Notes under the pieces: model-generated
The model's database searches: none
Told to the model about the DNA's origin: nothing
Seen by the model: the letters and a program-made list of their open reading frames with translations, nothing else
In this document: one piece after another, positions 57,939 to 64,000 of the stretch
How the letters are laid out: each line of letters starts with the position of its first letter
How positions within the stretch are numbered: position 1 is the first letter of the stretch
Origin: DASVHS01 sp035468985
GTDB taxonomy: Bacteria > Acidobacteriota > Thermoanaerobaculia > Gp7-AA8
Reading direction: 5' to 3'
Assembly (NCBI GenBank): GCA_035468985.1
Contig: DATISF010000016.1
Location: 1-64,000 of the forward strand
Length of the DNA: 64,000 nucleotides
Made by a program: the position numbers and the translations under genes

Positions 57939-58595
57939 CTACATGAAGTTGCGTTCGGTGAGGTTCAGAAACTCCAGGGTGAAGTCTTCCATCTCGCCGC
58001 GCGCGCGGCGGAGCTGCTGGACGAAATAGTTGTAGGCGATGAGCGCCGGAATGGCCGCGAAAAGGCCGGCCGCGGTGTTGATCAGCGCCTCGCTGATTCC
58101 GGGAGCGACGGCCGTGATCGAGGTCGATCCCGTTGCGCCGATGTTCGCGAACGAGCCCATGATGCCCCACACCGTTCCGAAGAGTCCGATGAACGGAGTG
58201 GCCGCCGCGGTCGTGGCGAGGAACGGGACGAAGCGGCTGAGGCGCGAGGTCTCGATGCGCGAGGCGCGGATCAGCGAACGCTCGACGGCGTCCAGCGATC
58301 GGATCGATTGCGATCCGCCGCCGTGCGCGATCTGCGCCTCGATCTCCGCGTAGCCGGCGCGGAACAGGCCGACGAGCGCGGAATGCTTCAGCGGTTGCAG
58401 GGACGGCTGCACGTCGGCGAGGCGTTTCGCTTTCCGGAACGCGCCGACGAACCGGCGGGAAGCCGAGCGCGAGCGGCGGAAACGCCGCCAGACGACGAGC
58501 GTCGTCGCCCATGAAAGAATTGAAAAGAGGAGAAGAATACCCAGGACGGCTTTCCCCACCGCACCCGTATGCGCAAACGCCGTCCAGAGCTGCAC
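57939..58595 (-). CDS. tolQ: TolQ/ExbB/MotA-type proton channel
   Basis: 218 residues if started at GTG 58595 (MQLWTAFAHTGAVGKAVLGI), which fits the family N-terminus. TTG 58631 would add 12 residues. Three membrane helices are seen: ILLLFSILSWATTLVVW, then FIGLFGTVWGIMGSFANIGA and PGISEALINTAAGLFAAIPA with the conserved Thr/Pro channel residues. Together with TolR it converts proton-motive force to movement of the TolA-like protein. It is first in the tol-pal operon, divergent from the CMD-like gene, so the shared promoter region is only about 30 bases. Confidence 0.94.
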   Translation of the reverse strand: MQLWTAFAHTGAVGKAVLGILLLFSILSWATTLVVWRRFRRSRSASRRFVGAFRKAKRLADVQPSLQPLKHSALVGLFRAGYAEIEAQIAHGGGSQSIRSLDAVERSLIRASRIETSRLSRFVPFLATTAAATPFIGLFGTVWGIMGSFANIGATGSTSITAVAPGISEALINTAAGLFAAIPALIAYNYFVQQLRRARGEMEDFTLEFLNLTERNFM

Positions 58596-58624
58596 GGAAG
58601 CTAAAGTAACAAATGGGAGGAGAG

Positions 58625-58945
58625 ATGCCAAAGACGCCGAGACCCCCGCGAACCTTTGATGACTTCAGCGAGACCTTTCCGACGCTACGTAAAGCATGGG
58701 ATCTGCTGGGAGATGCGGGCGCCGAGGGGCCGCTCGACGAGAAAACCGCGAGACTGGTCAAACTCGCCATCTGCATCGGCGCGATGCGCGAAGGGGGAGT
58801 TCACTCCGCCGCGCGGAAAGCGCGGGGATCGGGCGCGAGCGAGGAGGAGATGCGACAGGTGGTCGCGCTCGCCGCCAGCGTCATCGGCATGGCCTCCACC
58901 GTCGCGGTGTGGACGTGGGTGCGCGACGTCGACAAGAAGGTGTAG
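58625..58945 (+). CDS. Carboxymuconolactone-decarboxylase-like (AhpD fold) protein
   Basis: 106 residues from ATG 58625, chosen because GGGAGG lies just upstream; ATG 58613 is inside that site region. TARLVKLAICIGAMREGGVH and SAARKARGSGASEEEMRQVV match the CMD core helices. The redox CxxC of AhpD is absent (REGGVHSA), but the histidine remains, as in non-peroxidatic members. The substrate is unknown. It is transcribed away from tolQ. Confidence 0.82.
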   Translation: MPKTPRPPRTFDDFSETFPTLRKAWDLLGDAGAEGPLDEKTARLVKLAICIGAMREGGVHSAARKARGSGASEEEMRQVVALAASVIGMASTVAVWTWVRDVDKKV

Positions 58946-58962
58946 TGCGTGCCACGACGACT

Positions 58963-59039
58963 TGGTGGCCCCGGCGTGACTCGAACACGCGACCCACAGT
59001 TTAGGAAACTGCTGCTCTATCCACCTGAGCTACGGGGCC
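58963..59039 (-). tRNA. tRNA-Arg (anticodon CCU)
   Basis: On the minus strand the gene starts GGCCCCGTAGCTCAG, has anticodon stem-loop CAGTTTCCTAAACTG with anticodon CCT, and T-arm CGTGTTCGAGTCACG. It closes with GGGGCC, discriminator A and an encoded CCA. All four arms pair. It reads the AGG arginine codon, rare in this G+C-rich genome. It lies alone between the CMD-like gene and the transpeptidase. Confidence 0.96.
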
Positions 59040-59132
59040 TTACCGAATCAACCGACATTAACAAGTTGGCCTTCCGTTCGCAATCAGTTATTGGAAGCTG
59101 GTTTGCGAAATTTTCGAGCGGGAGGGTGTTCC

Positions 59133-59780
59133 TTGAAATCGAAATCGATGCTGCTCGCGCCGGTGCTTCTCGCCGCGAGCATGGTGGCCACCTCGTCGCA
59201 GCTTCTGGCGGACGACGATTGTCACTGGTGGCAATTCAGACATTGCAGCAGACAAGACCAGATCGAGGGTCTTCCCAGCGATGCGCCGCAGGGAGGCACG
59301 CTGATCACCATCGACGTCGCCAGGAACGAGCTGTACCTGTTTGAGGATGGCCGCCTCATCGACAAGGCACCGGTCGCCACCGGCTCCGAAACGATTCTGA
59401 AGAAAGGCAGGCGCATCTGGTTGTTCCACACGCCGCGCGGCCTGCTCAAGGTCCTGCGAAAGATCGAAGACCCGATCTGGGTCAAGCCGGACTGGGCGTT
59501 CATCGAAGAAGGCCGTCCGATCCCGCCGCCCGGCTCGCCGGCGCGTCGTATCAAAGGCCACCTCGGTCAATACGCGCTCGACCTCGGCGAGGGAGTGATG
59601 ATCCACGGTACCGATGACGTCGGCTCGTTCGGCAAACGCCTGTCCCACGGATGCATTCGCGTTCCCGATGACACGCTCGAAATTGTGTGGAACGCCGCGC
59701 GCGTCGGAACGCCCGTGTACATCTTCGAGAGCGAGCGGGTGCAGACGGCGTCAACGGGGAGACACAGCGATTTGGACTAG
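59133..59780 (+). CDS. L,D-transpeptidase (YkuD family)
   Basis: 215 residues. TTG 59133 is the start: GGAGGG lies about seven bases upstream, and it opens MKSKSMLLAPVLLAASMVAT, a Sec signal. The YkuD domain begins ITIDVARNELYLFEDGRLID and ends in the catalytic motif HGTDDVGSFGKRLSHGCIRV, with the cysteine nucleophile and His/Gly partners intact. Such enzymes make 3-3 peptidoglycan cross-links or attach proteins to the wall. No LysM or other wall-binding domain is present. It converges on the UbiB-type gene with a two-base gap. Confidence 0.93.
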   Translation: MKSKSMLLAPVLLAASMVATSSQLLADDDCHWWQFRHCSRQDQIEGLPSDAPQGGTLITIDVARNELYLFEDGRLIDKAPVATGSETILKKGRRIWLFHTPRGLLKVLRKIEDPIWVKPDWAFIEEGRPIPPPGSPARRIKGHLGQYALDLGEGVMIHGTDDVGSFGKRLSHGCIRVPDDTLEIVWNAARVGTPVYIFESERVQTASTGRHSDLD

Positions 59781-59782
59781 GC

Positions 59783-61456
59783 CTACTTCCCCTTCAATCT
59801 CGCCCGCGCCTGATCCTTCCGATCGTGGAGCAGGGTGGAGAGAGCGAGGTAGAGGCCGATGATCGACGCGCCGACGTACCCGGTGATCGCCAGCGCCGGC
59901 TGTGTCCGCATCATCAGCGCCGAGGCGAGGACGATGGCCGCGATGATCAGGCCGACCGTGATCCGATTGGCGATCTTGTGAATGCCGGCCAGGAACTCCT
60001 CTGCCTGAACGAGCTTCAGCCCGAACGTCAGCTTCCCGTCGGCGGTGAGATCGATGATCTGGCGCGCGTGATGGGGGAAATCGAGCACGAGCTGGTTGAG
60101 ATCGAGCAGCGCCGCGTAGAAGTTCCGCGGGTTGAACTTCTGCTGCAGCTTCTGCGTCATCAACTGCTCGGCGTAGTCGCGGATCACCGTGTGCGGATTG
60201 AAATCGGCATCGAGCCGGCGCGTGATGGCGTCGAGATGCAGCAGCGTCTTCGCCAGCATCGTCATCTCCGGTGGCGCCTTCAGTCCATTGTTGTTGCCGA
60301 TGGAAATGACGTTGAAGATGAGTTGCCCCGTGTTGATGCTCGACGCGCTGACGTCGTGAACGGTGGCAACGAGCGCGGAGATCTCGCGCGTGAAATGCAG
60401 GGCATCGAAGCTCTCGTCCGCCTCGTCGGACAGGCGCACCCACGAGCCGGCCACTTCCGCCCCGCCGTTCGAGGAGATCGCCAGCAGCAGCTTGATGATC
60501 TCGTCCTGAAATTCGGAGCTGATCCGCGCTGTCATCCCGAAGTCGAGCAGAACGACCTGCGGCGCCCCGTCGATCTCGCGGATGAAGACATTGCCGGGGT
60601 GCGGATCGCTGTGCCAGATGCCGTCGACGCAGATCTGCTTGAGATAGGCGCGCGTCAGGACCGACGCGAGCTCGGCGTAGTCGTTCTCGATCAACGCCAG
60701 CGGGGTCAGCTTCGAGATCTTCCGACCCTTCACCAGCTCGGTCGTGAGCACGCGCGAGGAGCTGAGATCGTGGATGACGGCGGGAATGTAGATCTGCGGA
60801 AACGATTCGAGGTTGTGGCGGAGGATCTCCGTGTTTCGCGCTTCCTGGAGGTAATTCAGCTCGCTGAGCATAGACATGCGGGCCTGCTCGATGGCGCCGA
60901 CGAGGTTCAGCCGTCGCCCCATCTCGGTGTGAGCCTCGAGGGTCTCGGCGATCTCGGTCAGGACGTCGAGCTCCTCCCGAATCTGCTGGCCAACGTTCGG
61001 CCGCTGCACCTTGACGACGACTTCACGGCCGTCGCGCAGGACGGCCCGATGCACCTGGCCGAGTGACGCTGCAGCCACCGGAACGGCCTCGAATTCCTCG
61101 AAGACCTTCGAGATCTTCGCCCCCAGCTCCTCCTCGACGATCCGCTCCACGTCGGCGAACGAGAAGGGCTCGACGTTGTCCTGGAACGACTCCAGAACCG
61201 CGATGTACTCGGGCGGCACGATGTCCGGCCGCGTCGACAGGAGTTGCCCGAATTTGACGTAGGCAGGCCCCATCTGCTTCAGCGCCGCGGCGAAAGCTTC
61301 GGCGCGCCGGCGAACGTCGGGCTCGATCGGGCCCTCGCCGGTTGCGGGGAGGAGAAGTTCCTCGTTTTCGAGCTCGAGGCGGAAGTCTCTCCGCCCATAC
61401 CTGGTTAGGAGGACCAGCAGGTCCTTGTACGCGCCTAAGTGACGGGTCTTCAGCAT
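59783..61456 (-). CDS. UbiB/ABC1 (AarF) family atypical kinase
   Basis: 557 residues from ATG 61456, preceded by AAAGGG; TTG 61474 is possible. The family signatures are clear: KQMGPAYVKFGQLLSTRPD (KxGQ), AAASLGQVHRA (Ala-rich loop replacing the glycine loop), VVVKVQRP (lysine), WHSDPHPGNVF (catalytic) and LLDFGMT (metal). Two C-terminal membrane helices follow (ITVGLIIAAIVLASALMM; AITGYVGASIIGLYLALS). UbiB proteins support ubiquinone or other isoprenoid-lipid synthesis and handling at the inner membrane. It is divergent from metK with about 110 bases between them. Confidence 0.93.
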   Translation of the reverse strand: MLKTRHLGAYKDLLVLLTRYGRRDFRLELENEELLLPATGEGPIEPDVRRRAEAFAAALKQMGPAYVKFGQLLSTRPDIVPPEYIAVLESFQDNVEPFSFADVERIVEEELGAKISKVFEEFEAVPVAAASLGQVHRAVLRDGREVVVKVQRPNVGQQIREELDVLTEIAETLEAHTEMGRRLNLVGAIEQARMSMLSELNYLQEARNTEILRHNLESFPQIYIPAVIHDLSSSRVLTTELVKGRKISKLTPLALIENDYAELASVLTRAYLKQICVDGIWHSDPHPGNVFIREIDGAPQVVLLDFGMTARISSEFQDEIIKLLLAISSNGGAEVAGSWVRLSDEADESFDALHFTREISALVATVHDVSASSINTGQLIFNVISIGNNNGLKAPPEMTMLAKTLLHLDAITRRLDADFNPHTVIRDYAEQLMTQKLQQKFNPRNFYAALLDLNQLVLDFPHHARQIIDLTADGKLTFGLKLVQAEEFLAGIHKIANRITVGLIIAAIVLASALMMRTQPALAITGYVGASIIGLYLALSTLLHDRKDQARARLKGK

Positions 61457-61569
61457 TTGCCGCCCTTTGTGCAAGACGACTGCCGGGGCCGTCCGTGAAC
61501 ATTGACCATCACTGACTCGGCTGCTACGATTCGTCGATTTTTCCGCACCTCCGGAGGAGCTCGCAAACG

Positions 61570-62739
61570 ATGCCCAACTACAGACATCTCTTTACTTCGG
61601 AATCTGTCACCGAAGGACACCCCGACAAGATCGCCGATCAGATTTCGGACGCCATCCTCGACGCGGTCATGGCGGAGGATCCGCTCGGCCGTGTGGCCTG
61701 CGAGACGCTGGTCACGACCGGTCTGGCCATGATCTCCGGCGAGATCACCACCAAGACGTACGTCGACTTTCCGTCGATCGTGCGCAACACGATTCGCGAG
61801 ATCGGCTACACCCGCGCGAAATACGGCTTCGACAGCGAAACGTGCGCGGTGATCTCGTCGATCGATCCGCAGTCGCCGGATATCGCCCAGGGCGTCGACA
61901 CCGGCGGCGCCGGCGATCAGGGCCTCATGTTCGGCTTCGCCTGCCGCGAGACGAAAGAGCTGATGCCGCTGCCGATCACGCTCGCGCACAAGCTGGTGCG
62001 CCGGCTGACCGAGGTTCGCAAGGCCAACGAGCTCGATTTCCTTCGCCCCGACGGCAAGTCGCAGGTCACGATCGAGTACGAAGGGAAGCGGCCCATCCGC
62101 GCCAGCGCGATCGTCATCTCGACGCAGCATTCGCCGAACGTCAGCAATCGCGATCTCCGCGATGCGATCATCGAGAAAGTCATCAAGCCCGTCGTTCCTG
62201 TCGAGCTTCTCGACAAGGACACGGTGTTCCATATCAATCCCACCGGACGGTTCGTCATCGGCGGGCCGCAGGGTGATACCGGCCTCACGGGCCGCAAGAT
62301 CATCGTCGACACGTACGGCGGCCGCGGACGTCACGGCGGCGGCGCGTTCTCCGGAAAGGATCCCACGAAGGTCGACCGCTCCGCGTGCTACATGGCGCGC
62401 TACATCGCCAAGAACATCGTCGCCGCCGGCATCGCCGACGAGGTCGAGGTTCAGCTCGCGTATGCGATCGGCGTGGCGGAACCGGTGTCGGTCTACGTGG
62501 ATTCGTTCGGCACGAGCCGCATCGACGAGAAGAAGCTCGGCGATCTCGTTCGCGAGCATTTCCAGATGACGCCGCGCGGCATCATCGAGTCGCTGAAGCT
62601 CCGCCGCCCGATCTTCAAGAAGACGGCGGCCTACGGCCATTTCGGCCGCGCCGAGCCGGAGTTTTCGTGGGAAGCGACCGACAAGGCCGACGCGCTGCGC
62701 GCGGCGGCGGGAGTCGGAGCCGAAGCCGTCACGGTGTAA
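61570..62739 (+). CDS. metK: S-adenosylmethionine synthase
   Basis: 389 residues, full length. It makes SAM from ATP and methionine, here also serving the methyltransferases at the start of the window. Visible signatures: SVTEGHPDKIADQISDAILD, GAGDQGLMFGFA (hexapeptide motif), the flexible lid region, and GGRGRHGGGAFSGKDPTKVD (P-loop-like). A GGAGGAG site sits about ten bases before ATG. In the 113-base leader I see no SAM riboswitch fold. A MITE-like element begins at the first base after its stop codon. Confidence 0.98.
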   Translation: MPNYRHLFTSESVTEGHPDKIADQISDAILDAVMAEDPLGRVACETLVTTGLAMISGEITTKTYVDFPSIVRNTIREIGYTRAKYGFDSETCAVISSIDPQSPDIAQGVDTGGAGDQGLMFGFACRETKELMPLPITLAHKLVRRLTEVRKANELDFLRPDGKSQVTIEYEGKRPIRASAIVISTQHSPNVSNRDLRDAIIEKVIKPVVPVELLDKDTVFHINPTGRFVIGGPQGDTGLTGRKIIVDTYGGRGRHGGGAFSGKDPTKVDRSACYMARYIAKNIVAAGIADEVEVQLAYAIGVAEPVSVYVDSFGTSRIDEKKLGDLVREHFQMTPRGIIESLKLRRPIFKKTAAYGHFGRAEPEFSWEATDKADALRAAAGVGAEAVTV

Positions 62740-62973
62740 CGTCATTCCGAGCCGCGAAGACGGCCAGGAATCTTTTCGGCAACACCACGTCTGCGTCATG
62801 GCCAGTCATTGCCGCGCCCTGTACACCGGCGCGGCCAATGATCTGGACCGGCGTGTCGCGGAACACCGTTCGTGCACCGATCCCAGACGGCGGGTCAGGC
62901 CCTTTCAATCCTGAGCGGCGCGCGATCTCGCCACCGCCCAGATCCTTCGCCGTCTTCGCGGCTCAGGATGTCA
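62740..62973. mobile_element. 234-base MITE-like element with 34-base terminal inverted repeats
   Basis: The left end (CGTCATTCCGAGCCGCGAAG from 62740) and right end (complement of TGACATCCTGAGCCGCGAAG, 62973 inward) are inverted copies of the repeat at 465-498. A further half copy (AATCCTGAGC) lies inside near 62907. The interior holds a decayed GIY-YIG sequence. It fills the whole gap between metK and kdsA and its right end overlaps the kdsA stop. Confidence 0.78.
62780..62914 (+). pseudogene. Degraded GIY-YIG endonuclease fragment
   Basis: The frame reads QHHVCVMASHCRALYTGAAN and then DLDRRVAEHRS before diverging to a stop at 62912-62914. This matches the start of small GIY-YIG (URI-type) proteins of pattern YVYIMASxxRxLYTGVTNDLxRRVxEH. 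The first strand (YVYI) has become HVCV, and the C-terminal half with the catalytic glutamate is gone. It lies entirely inside the inverted-repeat element. Confidence 0.75.
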
Positions 62974-63799
62974 TTGACAGGGCCTTTCGAATCGCCAGCA
63001 CGTCCTCGATGATCGCTCGCGCCGCCTCGGGTCGGATCTGCGTGGTTCGATCCGAGAGCGCGGCGGGCGGGTTGTCGTGCACTTCCATGAAGAACCCGTC
63101 CGCGCCGGCGGCGGCCGCGGCCCGTGCGAGCGGCCGCGCGAACTGCGGCGTCCCACCGGTCTGTTTGCCTTCGCCGCCCGGCCTCTGCATCGAATGCGTG
63201 ATGTCGTACACGACCGGTGCGCCGAATCCGCGGATGATCGGGAACGCGCGCATGTCGACGACGAGATTCTGATAGCCGAACGACGATCCGCGCTCGGTGA
63301 TGAACACGCGGTCGTTGCCCGCCTCACGGCCTTTGTCCAGGATGTTCTTGGCCTCCTCGGGCGACAGGAATTGACCCTTCTTCACGCCGACCGGTTTTCC
63401 CGTGCGGGCCGCCGCGGCGACGAGATCGGTCTGCCGGCAGAGAAACGCCGGGATCTGCAGGATGTCGAGCACTTTCGCGGCCGGTGCAGCCTGCTCGGGC
63501 GCGTGAATGTCGGACAGCAGCGCCAATCCGGTCTCGGCCTTGACCGCACGGAGAATCTCCAATCCTTCGTCGAGTCCGGGACCGCGGAATGATTCGATGG
63601 ACGTCCGGTTCGCCTTGTCGAACGACGACTTGAACACGAGGTTGATCTTCAACTCGTCGCGGAGCTTTTTCAGCGTGCGAGCCATCGCCAGCGCATGCTC
63701 GCGAGACTCGATCACGCACGGTCCGGCGATGAAGAGGGGAGGATTGTCGCCGCCGAATGCGATGTCATCCGTGATCGGGATCGAGCGCGTGGTCGTCAT
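62963..63799 (-). CDS. kdsA: 3-deoxy-8-phosphooctulonate synthase
   Basis: 278 residues, normal KdsA length. It condenses PEP with arabinose 5-phosphate to form KDO-8-phosphate for LPS inner core. Visible signatures: FIAGPCVIESREHALAMART, FKSSFDKANRTSIESFRGPG, ITERGSSFGYQNLVVDMR and VYDITHSMQRPGG. The TSIESFRGPG region follows the usual KDO8PS rather than DAHPS pattern. ATG 63799 overlaps the stop of the upstream gene (ATGA). The last three codons, including the stop, lie inside the inverted repeat of the neighbouring MITE-like element. Confidence 0.97.
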   Translation of the reverse strand: MTTTRSIPITDDIAFGGDNPPLFIAGPCVIESREHALAMARTLKKLRDELKINLVFKSSFDKANRTSIESFRGPGLDEGLEILRAVKAETGLALLSDIHAPEQAAPAAKVLDILQIPAFLCRQTDLVAAAARTGKPVGVKKGQFLSPEEAKNILDKGREAGNDRVFITERGSSFGYQNLVVDMRAFPIIRGFGAPVVYDITHSMQRPGGEGKQTGGTPQFARPLARAAAAAGADGFFMEVHDNPPAALSDRTTQIRPEAARAIIEDVLAIRKALSMTS

Positions 63800-64000
63800 G
63801 CGCGCGGCATTTTACGTGGTCGTGGCGGCAGATGGATGAGTGTGGTTCCGCGCACGCTCCTGATCCCCGCGCGAAGGCGGGCCATGGCGGTCTTGTCGCT
63901 GTGAAGCGTGGCATCGAGAAAGCCGAGCGCTGCGCGATACGCGTGCTGATTTCCCTCGAACCCCGTTCGCCTCGTCCTGCCGTCGTCGTTCGGCGGAAGG
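63796..64000 (-). CDS. C-terminal part of an unidentified protein (5' end outside the window)
   Basis: About 68 codons are open from the window edge to TGA at 63796-63798, which overlaps the kdsA start. The reading ends LPPNDDGRTRRTGFEGNQHA, YRAALGFLDATLHSDKTAMA and RLRAGIRSVRGTTLIHLPPR before a short basic tail. Coding character is supported by the ATGA junction and by helical pattern. No motif allows a family call. Confidence 0.6.
   Translation of the reverse strand, partial: LPPNDDGRTRRTGFEGNQHAYRAALGFLDATLHSDKTAMARLRAGIRSVRGTTLIHLPPRPRKMPRA

Noticed and set aside
61457..61569. SAM riboswitch before metK
   Set aside because: The leader is short and I see no SAM-I or SAM-II type stems; the only hairpin-like part is CTCCGGAG at the ribosome-binding site.

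Overview
The window is G+C-rich DNA from a diderm (Gram-negative) bacterium. It encodes an LPS-assembly lipoprotein (LptE), the KDO pathway enzyme KdsA, and a complete Tol-Pal cluster with TolB, Pal and CpoB. Overlapping start/stop junctions, weak Shine-Dalgarno sites, giant secreted Ig/CarboxypepD-like proteins, an abundance of signalling proteins and a GTCATCC-type dispersed repeat suggest Acidobacteriota or a relative. That placement is an inference from style, not from a marker phylogeny.

Layout. 1-5 kb: the 5' part of ssb (minus strand), two SAM-methyltransferases, a membrane HAMP-SpoIIE phosphatase and a DinB-like protein. 4.8-7.6 kb: a four-gene overlapping operon of ECF sigma factor, zinc-binding anti-sigma factor, secreted protein and secreted HExxH protein. 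7.6-13.1 kb: a hemolysin-III membrane protein, a protein-kinase fragment, dtd, a long palindromic element, leuS-lptE, a REP-like cruciform and a lipoprotein cyclase. 13.2-47.9 kb: a small secreted protein followed by two overlapping giant genes (5554 and 5737 codons). 47.9-52.4 kb: lower-G+C accessory DNA with candidate immunity lipoproteins, displaced toxin tails, a copy of an internal piece of the giant Rhs gene and a transposase relic. 52.7-53.7 kb: four small tightly coupled genes. 53.7-58.6 kb (minus strand): tolQ-tolR-tolA/tonB-tolB-pal-cpoB-rpsT. 58.6-64 kb: a CMD-like gene, tRNA-Arg(CCU), an L,D-transpeptidase, a UbiB-type kinase, metK, a MITE-like element with a degraded GIY-YIG sequence, kdsA, and the 3' end of one more gene.

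The most interesting system is the 13-52 kb region. The second giant protein has a Sec signal, a lectin-like and Ig-like stalk, a full YD/Rhs barrel ending in a DPSGL core motif, and a C-terminal DUF2235/Tle1-type lipase domain. A lipoprotein gene overlaps its stop codon by four bases. Behind it lie a second toxin tail, a frameshifted second copy of the lipoprotein, another orphan tail coupled to an ankyrin lipoprotein, and a near-identical 150-bp copy of part of the Rhs gene. This looks like a polymorphic-toxin locus with a graveyard of displaced tip/immunity cassettes. The expected immunity site is the cell envelope, because the candidate immunity proteins are lipoproteins. There is no PAAR or VgrG gene, so delivery would differ from a classical T6SS Rhs effector.

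Limits: everything was read by eye. Family calls rest on motifs and recalled family features, not on searches. Start codons are uncertain where stated.
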